Source of the DNA: Selenomonadales bacterium
GTDB lineage: Bacteria; Bacillota; Clostridia; Christensenellales; QALW01
Assembly (NCBI GenBank): GCA_003150515.1
Contig: QALW01000021.1
Span: 179,541 to 243,540, forward strand
Length of the DNA: 64,000 nt
Direction of reading: 5' to 3'
This document shows, in pieces, positions 1 through 8,971 of the stretch (position 1 is the stretch's first letter; every line of letters begins with the position of its first letter). The notes beneath the pieces were generated by a model. That model did not search any database. It had not been told where the DNA came from and worked only from the letters and a program-made list of their open reading frames with translations. The position numbers were made by a program, and so were the translations under genes.

Positions 1-1
1 C

Positions 2-349
2 ACCCCCCATTTGCTTCCCATAAACAGAGGCATACTGGCCACCAGCTATGCAAAGCTTACGGCGGACGTAGATTTTGATTACGTCTATAACCTCTATATG
101 CAGGCGTATGCGCCCCATCCCTTTGTCGTTGTCTTAAATAACGGAGAGCTGCCCGAAATTAAGCATGTCGTCGGCTCCAACTATATCCATATAGGCTTTG
201 TAATAGATAAACGGCTTAAACGGATAATAGTAGTTTCGGTTATAGACAACCTGATAAAGGGCGCGGCAGGCCAGGCAATGCAAAATATGAATCTCTGCTT
301 CGGCCTGGATGAAACCGCCGCTCTGAAAATGCCCGCGTGGTATCTCTAA
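2..349 (+). CDS. argC: N-acetyl-gamma-glutamyl-phosphate reductase, C-terminal part
   Basis: Only the last 115 codons are present; the gene enters the window open at its 5' end. ArgC reduces N-acetylglutamyl phosphate to the semialdehyde, the third step of arginine synthesis. The fragment holds the conserved tail of the family: PHLLPINRGILAT near the start and NLIKGAAGQAMQNMN near the end, the latter typical of the dimer/NADP-fold region. It ends 15 bases before argB, so it is the upstream gene of an arg operon. In many Firmicutes argJ lies between argC and argB; here it does not. Confidence 0.93.
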   Translation, partial: TPHLLPINRGILATSYAKLTADVDFDYVYNLYMQAYAPHPFVVVLNNGELPEIKHVVGSNYIHIGFVIDKRLKRIIVVSVIDNLIKGAAGQAMQNMNLCFGLDETAALKMPAWYL

Positions 350-364
350 AAGGAGGAATAAAAT

Positions 365-1243
365 ATGAACGACATATATAACGAATATATAGCCAAGGCA
401 AATATTCTTATGGAGGCCCTGCCCTATATTCAAAAGCTTTCGGGCAAAACGGTTGTTATTAAATACGGCGGCAACGCTATGACAAACCAGGACATAACCA
501 AAACCATTCTGCAGGATATTACCCTGCTTAAATATGTAGGAGTAAACCCGGTAGTGGTGCACGGAGGCGGGCCCGAAATAAATAAAATGCTGGCCAAACT
601 GGAGATTCAATCCTCTTTTCATAACGGACTGCGCATAACGGATGCCGCTACAATGGAAGTTGTGCAGATGGTGCTGACGGGCAAAATCAATAAGGACATC
701 GTTTCCAGCATTAACGCCCTCGGGGGCAAAGCAATAGGTTTAAGCGGCAAGGATGCCTCTCTTATAACGGTAGAAAAAAAGCCTCCGACTTCAGACGGCG
801 TAGATTTAGGCTTTGTAGGAAAAGTAACGGGAATAAACACCAAACTGCTTGAAAAGCTTGTGCAGGACGAATATATTCCCGTAATAGCGCCCGTAGGAGC
901 GGACGAACAAGGCAACAGCTATAATATCAACGCCGATACCGTAGCGGGAGAAATCGCCGCCCGGCTCCAGGCGGAAAAACTTATATTCCTGACCGACACA
1001 GACGGCATATATGAAGATTACCAGGACAAAAATTCCCTGATGAGCGTTATATCCATCGAAAAAATAAACGATATGATAGCTTCAGGCGCCATTGAGGGAG
1101 GCATGATCCCAAAGGTGCAGGGCTGCATAAAAGGTATAGAATCAGGCGTGCACCGCACCCATATTCTTAACGGTACCATTCCTCACCCTCTTATACTTGA
1201 AATATTCACCGACAAAGGTATCGGCACAATGGTGCATAAATAG
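365..1243 (+). CDS. argB: acetylglutamate kinase
   Basis: 292 residues, normal family length. It phosphorylates N-acetylglutamate with ATP in arginine synthesis. The amino acid kinase fold is evident from KYGGNAM (about residue 34), VVHGGGPEIN (about 65-74) and the C-terminal GGMIPKV segment. An AGGAGG ribosome site at 351-356 lies 8 bases before the ATG. It is followed by argD after 13 bases, consistent with co-transcription. Whether the enzyme is feedback-inhibited by arginine cannot be judged by eye. Confidence 0.96.
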   Translation: MNDIYNEYIAKANILMEALPYIQKLSGKTVVIKYGGNAMTNQDITKTILQDITLLKYVGVNPVVVHGGGPEINKMLAKLEIQSSFHNGLRITDAATMEVVQMVLTGKINKDIVSSINALGGKAIGLSGKDASLITVEKKPPTSDGVDLGFVGKVTGINTKLLEKLVQDEYIPVIAPVGADEQGNSYNINADTVAGEIAARLQAEKLIFLTDTDGIYEDYQDKNSLMSVISIEKINDMIASGAIEGGMIPKVQGCIKGIESGVHRTHILNGTIPHPLILEIFTDKGIGTMVHK

Positions 1244-1256
1244 GGAGGCGCGCAAA

Positions 1257-2450
1257 ATGAAGCTGGATAAAATAATGGAATTGGATAAGCAATATTATAT
1301 GAATACGTTCGGCAGCCGCACGCCTATATGCTTTGAATACGGCAAGGGCAGCACGCTTTATGATACGTCGGGCAGGGCCTATACCGATTTTCTCGGCGGA
1401 ATAGCCGTAAACTGCCTGGGATACGGAGACCAGGGCTTAATTGACGCCATAAGCGGGCAGGCGGCGAAAATAATTCATTGCTCCAATCTTTTCTATATAG
1501 AAAATCAGGCCGAGCTGGCTCGAGAATTAAATGGGTTATCGGGCGGCTATAAATGCTTTTTCTGCAACAGCGGCGCCGAAGCCAACGAGGGCGCTTTTAA
1601 GCTGGCCCGCAAATATTTTTACGCACGCGGCCAGGACAGATATGAAATTATCTCCGCCAAGAATTCCTTCCACGGCCGCACTATGGCCGCCCTTGCGGCT
1701 ACAGGCCAGGAAAAATATCAATTGCCCTATTCCCCGCTGCCCGCAGGCTTTATAAACGTCCAATACAATTCCATAGAGGCCATCAAAGAAGCGCTTACTC
1801 CCCATACGGCCGCCGTAATGCTTGAAACAATTCAGGGAGAGAGCGGAGTTATAGAGGGAACTCCCCAATATCTTGAGGCGGTAAGCGATTTATGCAAAAA
1901 AGAAGGGCTCCTGCTTATAATAGACGAAGTGCAGACGGGCATGGGGCGCACAGGCGTTATGTTCTCCTTCCAGCGCTATAATTTAAAGCCGGATATTTTC
2001 ACTCTGGCCAAAGGCCTGGGGGGCGGCGTGCCCATAGGGGCCGTGCTCGCCCTTCCCGGCGTATCCGACGCTTTCGCCCCGGGAGATCACGGCACCACTT
2101 TCGGCGGCAACCCCTTAGCCTGTGCCGCGGCGCTTTATATAACCGGGCGCCTGGATGAAAATATGATGAAACAGGTAACGCAAAAAGGCGAATATTTGAA
2201 AAGCCGCCTGGCCGGATTGGCTCAGAAATTTTCCTTTATAAAAGAAATCCGCGGCAAAGGGCTGTTAACGGGCATGGAACTGGATAACGGCGTGCCCGGC
2301 AGGGAAATTGTCTCCAAAGCATTGGAAAAGGGTTTTATTCTCAACTGCGCCGGACATAACACCCTGCGCTTCGCCCCGCCCTTTATAATAACTGCCGAAG
2401 AAATAGACGCGCTTATAACTGCGCTCAACGAGATTTTTATTACTATTTAA
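1257..2450 (+). CDS. argD: acetylornithine aminotransferase
   Basis: 397 residues. PLP-dependent transaminase converting N-acetylglutamate semialdehyde to N-acetylornithine. Visible class III aminotransferase signatures are NSGAEANEGAFKLARK, the LLIIDEVQTGMGRTG aspartate motif and the PLP lysine in FTLAKGLGGGVPIGAV. The ATG at 1257 is preferred over an in-frame ATG at 1197, because the latter lies inside argB and because GGGAGG directly precedes 1257 at suitable distance. Six bases after the stop is a ribosome site for argF. Close paralogues (gabT, rocD) share these motifs; operon context decides. Confidence 0.95.
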   Translation: MKLDKIMELDKQYYMNTFGSRTPICFEYGKGSTLYDTSGRAYTDFLGGIAVNCLGYGDQGLIDAISGQAAKIIHCSNLFYIENQAELARELNGLSGGYKCFFCNSGAEANEGAFKLARKYFYARGQDRYEIISAKNSFHGRTMAALAATGQEKYQLPYSPLPAGFINVQYNSIEAIKEALTPHTAAVMLETIQGESGVIEGTPQYLEAVSDLCKKEGLLLIIDEVQTGMGRTGVMFSFQRYNLKPDIFTLAKGLGGGVPIGAVLALPGVSDAFAPGDHGTTFGGNPLACAAALYITGRLDENMMKQVTQKGEYLKSRLAGLAQKFSFIKEIRGKGLLTGMELDNGVPGREIVSKALEKGFILNCAGHNTLRFAPPFIITAEEIDALITALNEIFITI

Positions 2451-2465
2451 AAGGAGTTGTCAAAG

Positions 2466-3434
2466 ATGAATCTGGAAAACTACGCTCCCCAAAAGCCATT
2501 TAGCCAAAAACATCTGCTGCGCCTGCAGGATTATACTAAAGACGAAATATTGCAGGTGCTCTCTCTTGCCCTGGATTTAAAGGCCAGGCAGAAGGCCCAT
2601 ATCCCCCATAAATTGCTTGAGGGCAAAACGCTGGCTATGATATTTACTAAATCCTCCACCCGCACGCGCGTTTCCTTTGAAACGGGAATGCAGCAGCTTG
2701 GCGGGCACGCCATGTTTTTAAGCGGCAATGATATACAGCTTGGCCGCGGCGAGCCTATATCGGATACGGCCAGAGTTATGTCCCGCATGGTGGACGGCAT
2801 AATGATCCGCACCTTTAAGCAGTCGGACGTGGAGGAACTGGCCAAATACGGCTCGGTGCCGGTCATCAACGGCTTGACCGACCTGCTGCACCCATGCCAG
2901 GTTCTGGCCGATCTGCTGACAATATACGAACACAAAAAAGCTCTGAAAGGGCTTAAATTGGCTTATCTCGGAGACGGCAACAATATGGCGCATTCTCTGC
3001 TTATAGGATGCTCCAAGGTTGGAATGGACGTAGCCGTCGGCTGCCCCGAAGGATATATGCCCGAGGAAGAAATCGTCCGCCAGGCGCAGGCAAACGCTCA
3101 GGCGGAAGGCTCCAAGGTATTAATTACATCCAGCCCCCAGGAAGCAGTGGAACAGGCCGACGTAGTTTACGCCGACGTATGGGCCAGCATGGGCCAGGAA
3201 GCCGAGCAGAAAAAGCGTGAAAAAATATTCCCGCCCTACCAGGTAAATAAAGCGCTTTTTTCTCTGGCTAAGCCCGGCGCAATATTTTTGCATTGCCTGC
3301 CCGCTCACCGCGGCGAAGAGGTGACTTCTGACGTAATAGATTCAGACGCAAGCGTAATCTTCGACGAAGCGGAAAACCGCCTGCACGCGCAAAAAGCCGT
3401 AATGGCCCTGCTTATGGGGGAGGCCTCCAAATAA
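2466..3434 (+). CDS. argF: ornithine carbamoyltransferase
   Basis: 322 residues. Condenses ornithine with carbamoyl phosphate to give citrulline. The carbamoyl-phosphate loop SSTRTR (in KSSTRTRVSFE), the HPCQ motif (LLHPCQVLADL) and the ornithine-binding FLHCLPAHRGEEV are all intact, which separates it from aspartate carbamoyltransferase. A TTG at 2457 is in frame, but AAGGAG at 2451-2456 fits the ATG at 2466 (9-base spacing). The stop overlaps the next ATG by one base (TAATG), so translation is likely coupled to the following acetyltransferase. Confidence 0.95.
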   Translation: MNLENYAPQKPFSQKHLLRLQDYTKDEILQVLSLALDLKARQKAHIPHKLLEGKTLAMIFTKSSTRTRVSFETGMQQLGGHAMFLSGNDIQLGRGEPISDTARVMSRMVDGIMIRTFKQSDVEELAKYGSVPVINGLTDLLHPCQVLADLLTIYEHKKALKGLKLAYLGDGNNMAHSLLIGCSKVGMDVAVGCPEGYMPEEEIVRQAQANAQAEGSKVLITSSPQEAVEQADVVYADVWASMGQEAEQKKREKIFPPYQVNKALFSLAKPGAIFLHCLPAHRGEEVTSDVIDSDASVIFDEAENRLHAQKAVMALLMGEASK

Positions 3435-3946
3435 TGACGCAGATACGCTCGGCAAACGAAAGTGATGTTAAGGATATCCTGTATATAACAAAAGAGGCCT
3501 TTAAAAAATACGCCTCGGATCTGGGCCAGCCTGAAAAGGTAATGGCCCTTAAGGAAAATGAGGCGACCATTCTGGACGAATTAAAGAGAAAGACTATTCT
3601 GCTCGGCTTTTACGACGGACGGGCCGTAGGAACAGTACGATTTGAAAAAATCCCGGGAAATCTTGCATATATAACCCGTTTCGGAGTGCTGCCCGAAGCG
3701 CAGAAATGCGGCATGGGACGCCTGCTTATTTCAGAAGTATGCGCCCGCTGCGCGCAGGAAGGCATAACGGCCGTGGCCCTTCATACCTGCACTAAAATGT
3801 TCCCCCTTGTTCGCTTTTATTACGGACAGGGCTTCTATATTCATTCCACCACCCAAGACCGCGGCTATGTGCGCGGACTGTTTCTGAAGGAATTAACGGG
3901 GCAAACCCATGAAACCATGGATTTAAATTTTGTAAGCAAACTCTAA
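3434..3946 (+). CDS. GNAT family N-acetyltransferase in arg operon
   Basis: 170 residues with a GNAT fold: acetyl-CoA loop in the region VLPEAQKCGMGRLLIS (about residues 90-105) and the C-terminal FYYGQGFYIHS strand-helix. It starts on the last base of the argF stop codon, so it belongs to the arg operon. Since argJ is absent between argC and argB, a role as a short N-acetylglutamate synthase is conceivable, but the substrate cannot be read from the sequence and any other small-molecule or protein acetylation is possible. Confidence 0.8.
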   Translation: MTQIRSANESDVKDILYITKEAFKKYASDLGQPEKVMALKENEATILDELKRKTILLGFYDGRAVGTVRFEKIPGNLAYITRFGVLPEAQKCGMGRLLISEVCARCAQEGITAVALHTCTKMFPLVRFYYGQGFYIHSTTQDRGYVRGLFLKELTGQTHETMDLNFVSKL

Positions 3947-4021
3947 AAGCTCCTTTTTGGGCGTTTTAAAAGTCTTGCGCGAACAATAAGATTATGCTAT
4001 CATAAATTGCCGGATGATATG

Positions 4022-4106
4022 CAGGGGTATTTCAAGACAACGCAACAAAGCGGACGCGCGGGCATTCTTCGCAAAAACGCATTGTACTTTAATTGTATTC
4101 TCTAAA
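4022..4106 (-). repeat. partial MITE-like element (family with GACAATACAATC ends)
   Basis: The segment read on the minus strand matches the left end of the element at 63804: an inverted-end sequence close to GACAATACAATCAGAGTA, then ATGCGTTTTTGC, a GGAATGCCCG stretch, GCGTCCGCTTTGTTGC and a GGGGTAT block. Only about 85-90 bp are convincing; a degenerate second end may lie near 3980. No coding sequence. Confidence 0.65.
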
Positions 4107-4204
4107 GCTTATACGCGGCGGCCGCTTAATATTAAAACTTTTAAGCCCACGCCTTGGCCCCGGCGAAATATTCTTTCAGATTAATTAAAAAGGAAGTGTA
4201 GAAT

Positions 4205-4408
4205 ATGAAGCAGATTAATAAGGATATGACCATCAGAGAGGTATTAAGCATTTGCCCTGATTCGGCGGCTATTTTCGCCGGTTACGGAATGTTTTGCATA
4301 GGCTGCCCCAGCGCCCAGGCAGAAACAGTAGAAGAAGCCTGCCAGGCTCACGGCATAGACTGCGAGGCTCTTATAACGGATATTAACGCCCAGGCGGAAA
4401 AAGCTTAA
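4205..4408 (+). CDS. DUF1858 domain protein (redox disulfide-type small protein)
   Basis: 67 residues, essentially one DUF1858 domain. Start MKQINKDMTIREVL, central GYGMFCIGCPSAQAETVEEAC and a third cysteine near HGIDCEAL match the family, often found beside hybrid-cluster proteins or as a stand-alone CxxC protein. The exact biochemical role is unknown; a redox or metal function is inferred from the CIGC pair. A ribosome site AAGGAAG precedes the ATG. It ends just before the promoter of the MarR gene and is probably a separate transcription unit. Confidence 0.85.
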   Translation: MKQINKDMTIREVLSICPDSAAIFAGYGMFCIGCPSAQAETVEEACQAHGIDCEALITDINAQAEKA

Positions 4409-4415
4409 AAATATC

Positions 4416-4443
4416 TTGACAAATAATTTAATAAATATAAAAT
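4416..4443 (+). promoter_or_regulatory. promoter of marR-ABC operon
   Basis: TTGACA at 4416-4421 and TAAAAT at 4438-4443 with a 16-base spacer, close to the housekeeping consensus, placed directly upstream of the MarR operator and gene. Confidence 0.7.
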
Positions 4444-4444
4444 A

Positions 4445-4477
4445 TACTTAACCGGTTAATTATTAATTGGTTAAGTA
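4445..4477 (+). promoter_or_regulatory. MarR-type operator (inverted repeat)
   Basis: Outer half-sites TACTTAACC and GGTTAAGTA form an inverted repeat, and the left half contains the palindrome TTAACCGGTTAA. The site covers the expected transcription start of the promoter at 4416-4443, as expected for an autorepressed MarR regulator. Binding is inferred, not shown. Confidence 0.7.
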
Positions 4478-4522
4478 TTTTTTGTTTAAGGGGCTGATAT
4501 TATTATAGAGCATCGCAAAGTT

Positions 4523-5002
4523 ATGAGACAGCTTAATAAGCTGCATCTGCTTCACCGCATTTATCTTCAGAGAGCCGCGGTTAATAACGGCCTTTACAAC
4601 GGGCAGCCGCCTCTGCTTGAATATGTGGAAAAACATCCGGGCTGCACCCAGGCGGAGCTGGCGGATTTTTTAAAGGTATCTCCCCCCTGCATAGCCACAT
4701 CCGTCAAACGCCTGCAAAAAGCCGGAATTATTACTAAAACCGAGGACGCCAGCGATATGCGCCGCTCCCACCTCTATCTTACTCCGCTCGGCCAAACAAA
4801 AAGCGAGCAATGCAGGCAGGCCGCCGACCAAATAGACAAGCAGATATTCAACGGCTTTACTTCGGAGGAAACAGAATGCTTTTACAGTATGCTGGACAGA
4901 ATGCTTGCCAATCTATCTATTGACGAATTTGCCGGAAAAAGCTTTGGCGCGCTGATGCAGACCGCCAAGGAGCTGGAAAAAAAAGAACCTGAACAAAATT
5001 GA
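4523..5002 (+). CDS. MarR family transcriptional regulator
   Basis: About 160 residues with a MarR winged helix: TQAELADFLKVSPPCIATSVKRL is the HTH (about 40-62) and DMRRSHLYLTPLG the wing with its conserved Asp-Arg. It likely represses itself and the two ABC genes through the inverted repeat at 4445-4477. The ATG at 4523 has no clear ribosome site; AAGGGG at 4489-4493 would better serve an ATT codon at 4502 in the same frame, so the protein may be about seven residues longer. It lies 30 bases before the first exporter gene. Confidence 0.88.
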   Translation: MRQLNKLHLLHRIYLQRAAVNNGLYNGQPPLLEYVEKHPGCTQAELADFLKVSPPCIATSVKRLQKAGIITKTEDASDMRRSHLYLTPLGQTKSEQCRQAADQIDKQIFNGFTSEETECFYSMLDRMLANLSIDEFAGKSFGALMQTAKELEKKEPEQN

Positions 5003-5032
5003 TTATCATGCTAGGAGGTATAAGACTGAATT

Positions 5033-6758
5033 ATGTTCAAAGCGCTGCTGCCATATATGAAAAAAATACAAATATTCAACCATATTCGCGCCGTTATCCA
5101 TTATCGCGGAAGTGCTTCTGGAAATATCCATACCCGTGCTTATGAGCCGGATAGTGGATATAGGCATTCCCCGGCAGGACTTGGCCTACATAGTAAAGAT
5201 AGGGCTGCTCATGGTGTTGATGGCTATATTAGGCATGTTCGCAGGCGCGCTTTCTTCCCGGCTGGCCGCTAAAGCCAGCATGGGCTTTGCAAGCGAATTG
5301 CGCAACGGACTATTTAAAAGCGTGCAAAGCTTCAGCTTTTCCAATATAGACCGTTTCAGCTCAGCTTCCCTCGTTACCCGGCTCACTACTGACGTAACCA
5401 ACGCTCAGAACGCGTTTCAGATGTGCATACGAATGCTGGTGCGCTCCCCCGTCATGCTGATAGGAGCCACAATAATGGCTTTCAGCATTAACAGCAGTCT
5501 TGTAGCCGTCTTTCTTATAACCATACCCATTCTTGCCGTTACTCTGTTTTTAATAACCAAAACCGCACATCCGCGTTTTATCGCAATGCTGAAAAAATAC
5601 GACGGCCTTAATTCAGCCGTACAGGAAAATTTGATTTCCATAAGAGTAGTTAAATCTTTCGTCCGCTCGGACTACGAAAAAGCCAAATTTAAAAACGCCA
5701 ACGACGGCCTTATGGACGCTTCCCTGCGTGCTGAAAAAGTAGTAATTTTCAATATGCCCATTATGCAGCTTTCGGTATACGCCTGCATAATAGCCATATT
5801 ATGGTTCGGTGGCGGGCTCATTGCTAACGGCAGCATGGAAACGGGCGAGCTGATCAGCTTCATCAGTTATGTTACCCAGATACTTATGAGCCTTATGATG
5901 ATATGCATGGCTTTTACAAATCTTGTTATATCCCGAGCCTCTTTAACACGCATAACCGAAGTGCTCAACGAGCAGCCCGTCATTAAGGACAGCGCGCAGG
6001 AGGATCTGGAGGTGGCAGACGGCTCCATAGAATTCCGAAACGTCACCTTCGCATATTATTCCACGGCTGAAGAAGTCAATATTAAGAATGTAAATTTAAA
6101 AATACATTCGGGAGAAACCATAGGCATTATAGGAGGCACGGGTTCAGCCAAATCCACTCTCGTTCAGCTTATTCCGCGGCTGTATGACGTTAACCAGGGC
6201 GAAGTTCTCGTCGGAGGCCGAAATGTTAAAGATTACAAGCTCAAAACCCTGCGCAGCTCTGTGGCCATGGTGCTTCAGAAAAACGTGCTTTTCAGCGGCA
6301 CTATAAAGGATAATCTGCGCTGGGGCAACGCTCAGGCGACCGACCAGGAAATAGAGGAGTCCTGCCGCGCCGCCTGCGCTCATGATTTTATAACCGGCTT
6401 CCCCAACGGCTATGAAACCGAGCTGGGACAGGGAGGCGTTAACGTATCAGGCGGACAGAAGCAGCGCCTTTGCATAGCGCGGGCGCTTCTGTGCAAACCT
6501 AAAATATTAATCCTGGACGACAGCACCAGCGCCGTGGACACGGCCACAGACGCAAGCATAAGAGACGCGCTCAAAACCGCCCTTAAAGGAAGCACCAAAA
6601 TTATTATTGCGCAGAGAATAACCAGCGTTTGCGAAGCGGACAGAATAATTGTAATGGACGACGGCAGCATAAGCGATATAGGCACGCATAAAGAGCTGCT
6701 TGAAAGAAATGAAATTTACAGGGAAGTTTATAACTCCCAGCAGAAAGGAGTGGAATAA
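5033..6758 (+). CDS. ABC multidrug exporter half-transporter with 5' frameshift
   Basis: Half-transporter: membrane domain then ATPase domain, paired with the next gene. The N-terminus MFKALLPYMKK is encoded from 5033 in one frame, while the continuation (KYKYSTIFAPL..., then LLEISIPVLM) lies in another frame. Joining needs one base fewer in the A7 run at 5060-5066. As sequenced, an intact frame only exists from a GTG near 5112. Walker A is GGTGSAKST (Ala for the last Gly), signature VSGGQKQR, and the Walker B region ILDDSTSA has Asp instead of the catalytic Glu, typical of the degenerate partner in heterodimeric exporters. Confidence 0.85.
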
Positions 6759-6760
6759 AT

Positions 6761-8659
6761 ATGCCCCCTATCGCGCACGCGCACGGCGGAAGAAAGCCTC
6801 AAAATGCCGCGGCGGCTTTAAAACGGCTATTGAAATATATGCTTAAAAGCAAATGGATGCTCTTTGCCGTATTTATCTTTGTTATTTTTACTTCCCTTGC
6901 GGGCGTTATCGGCACATCCATGCTGGAGCCCATTATTAACGATACTATTCTTCCTCTTGTGGGCATTTCTCCTGTATTTGAGGATTTTCTGCCCCTGCTG
7001 AAAATGTTGACTCTGCTGGCGCTCGTATATATCATAGGCGCGCTAAGCTCGTATTTCCAGCAGTTTTTTATGATACGCATATCCAACCGCGCCTTGAATA
7101 ATATCAGGCATGATTTATTCAACCGCCTGGAGGATTTGCCTATAAAATATTTTGACACTCATACCCACGGCGAGATAATGAGCCGCTTTACCAACGACGT
7201 GGATACCGTCCGCGAAGCCATGAGCCAGGGGATAACCCAGCTTATGTCCAGCGCGATAACCATAACCGCGACCTTTATCGCCATGCTTATAAAAAGCCCG
7301 CTGCTTACATTAATTATAGTTTTAATGCTGGTTATAATGCTTTTCATAACAAAATACATAGGCACGCGCTCCTCTAAAAATTTCCGGCTTCAGCAAAAGG
7401 CTCTGGGACGCGCCAACGGCTATATAGAGGAAATAATTGAGGGACAAAAGGTTGTTAAGGTATTCTGTCACGAAAACGCCGTAGAAAGCGAATTTGCCGG
7501 GCTTAACGAAGATTTGCGCCAGGCAGCCACAAGCGCCAACACCTACGCCAGCATTATAATGCCTATTATGGGCAATCTATCCTATGTAAATTACGCGCTT
7601 ATAGCGGCTCTGGGAGCATGGATGACCATTTCGGGCATAGGAGGCATGGATATAGGCAAGCTTGCTTCCTTTCTGCAATATTCCCGTTCCTTCTCTCAGC
7701 CTATCACCCAAATCAGCATGCTCTTTAATTCCATCCTGGCTTCTCTGGCGGGAGCAGAACGAATTTTTGAAGTTATTGACGCTCAGCCCGAGCAGGACAA
7801 TGGGACTGTTACGCTGGTAAATTTAAAGCGTTCTCCTGACGGGAATTTAAGCGAATGCTCCCAGCGCACGGGCCTCTGGGCCTGGAAACGCCCGCACGAA
7901 GACGGAAGCGCGACTTATTCTCAGCTTAAGGGAGACGTACGCCTTGAAAACGTCGTTTTTGCATACCAGCCTGAAAAAACCATACTGCATAATATAAGCC
8001 TGTACGCCAAACCCGGCCAAAAAATAGCTTTCGTAGGCTCGACAGGCGCGGGCAAAACCACTATAACCAATTTAATCAACCGCTTTTATGAAATAAACGC
8101 GGGCAGTATACAATATGACGGCATAAACATTTCTGAAATAAAAAAGGATTCACTTCGCCGGAGCCTGGCGCTCGTCTTGCAGGATACGCATCTTTTTACC
8201 GGGACAGTGCGCGAAAACATACGTTACGGACGTCTGGACGCAACGGACAAGGAAGTAGAAGAAGCCGCCAGGCTGGCTAATGCCGACGCTTTTATAAAGC
8301 ATCTGCCTGACGGATACGATACTGTGCTAACCTCGGACGGTTCCAATCTCAGCCAGGGACAGCGCCAGCTTATAGCTATAGCGCGCGCGGCTGTAGCCGA
8401 CCCGCCTGTGCTCATTCTGGACGAGGCCACCAGCAGCATTGACACCCGAACCGAGCATTTAATAGAACTGGGAATGGATAAGCTGATGCACGGACGGACG
8501 GTATTTGTTATAGCGCATCGTCTTTCTACCGTCCGCAATGCCGACGCTATTATGGTGCTGGAAAACGGAGAAATAATAGAACGGGGCAGCCATGACGAAT
8601 TGCTCGCCCAAAAGGGCAAATACTATCAGCTTTATACGGGCCAGTTCGAATTATCCTGA
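6761..8659 (+). CDS. ABC multidrug exporter half-transporter, catalytic partner
   Basis: 632 residues, six predicted membrane helices in the first half and an ATPase domain after about residue 395. Walker A GSTGAGKTT, signature LSQGQRQ and Walker B ILDEATSSID with an intact catalytic Glu. An extra segment of some 40 residues (around LKRSPDGNLSECSQRTGLW) sits between membrane and ATPase domains, as in BmrD-like subunits. The ATG follows the previous stop by two bases, so the two proteins are probably made together and form a heterodimer with one active and one degenerate ATP site. Substrate unknown; a drug or lipid is likely. Confidence 0.92.
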   Translation: MPPIAHAHGGRKPQNAAAALKRLLKYMLKSKWMLFAVFIFVIFTSLAGVIGTSMLEPIINDTILPLVGISPVFEDFLPLLKMLTLLALVYIIGALSSYFQQFFMIRISNRALNNIRHDLFNRLEDLPIKYFDTHTHGEIMSRFTNDVDTVREAMSQGITQLMSSAITITATFIAMLIKSPLLTLIIVLMLVIMLFITKYIGTRSSKNFRLQQKALGRANGYIEEIIEGQKVVKVFCHENAVESEFAGLNEDLRQAATSANTYASIIMPIMGNLSYVNYALIAALGAWMTISGIGGMDIGKLASFLQYSRSFSQPITQISMLFNSILASLAGAERIFEVIDAQPEQDNGTVTLVNLKRSPDGNLSECSQRTGLWAWKRPHEDGSATYSQLKGDVRLENVVFAYQPEKTILHNISLYAKPGQKIAFVGSTGAGKTTITNLINRFYEINAGSIQYDGINISEIKKDSLRRSLALVLQDTHLFTGTVRENIRYGRLDATDKEVEEAARLANADAFIKHLPDGYDTVLTSDGSNLSQGQRQLIAIARAAVADPPVLILDEATSSIDTRTEHLIELGMDKLMHGRTVFVIAHRLSTVRNADAIMVLENGEIIERGSHDELLAQKGKYYQLYTGQFELS

Positions 8660-8682
8660 TATATTTCTAAAACCCTCGGCAT

Positions 8683-8848
8683 AATAAAAAGGCCGTGATA
8701 AGGGGGGCGTTAAGCCCAATAGGGGGGCGGCGTTTGGCAGGCTGAACCGCCTGCCCGGCCGGAGCCTTCGGCTTCGGCCGGCGGCCCTTCGGGCCGCAAA
8801 CGCCGCCCCCCTATTGGGCTTAACGCCCCCTTATCACGGCCTTTTATT
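8683..8848. repeat. branched palindrome A (cloverleaf)
   Basis: An outer stem of about 50 bp (8683-8735 with 8798-8848, two single-base length differences) encloses three hairpins: GGCAGGC/GCCTGCC at 8736-8755, a ten-pair hairpin at 8757-8779 with loop TTC and one G-T pair, and GCGGCCC/GGGCCGC at 8781-8797. The core and hairpin order match palindrome C at 25183 and the inner part of B. It lies between an exporter gene and the promoter of the oxidoreductase gene and may also stop transcription. Confidence 0.9.
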
Positions 8849-8882
8849 CCAGCATGAATTTTATCGGTATTTTGCAAAAGTA

Positions 8883-8911
8883 TTGACTGACGTAAAAAAA
8901 GCCTTTAAAAT
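8883..8911 (+). promoter_or_regulatory. promoter of FAD oxidoreductase gene
   Basis: TTGACT at 8883-8888 and TAAAAT at 8906-8911, 17-base spacer, 61 bases before the start codon. Confidence 0.6.
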
Positions 8912-8971
8912 ATATAAAAAAATAATCAAGCGGCCTTTATTATTACAGCAGGACGTTAAAAGGTGAACAAT

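Noticed and set aside
8683..8848. Simple intrinsic terminator
   Set aside because: The structure is far longer than any intrinsic terminator, has three internal hairpins and no proper T run; termination may be a side effect.
8963..8971. GTG at 8963 as start of the FAD oxidoreductase
   Set aside because: It overlaps the ribosome site AAAAGG itself; the ATG at 8972 has normal spacing.
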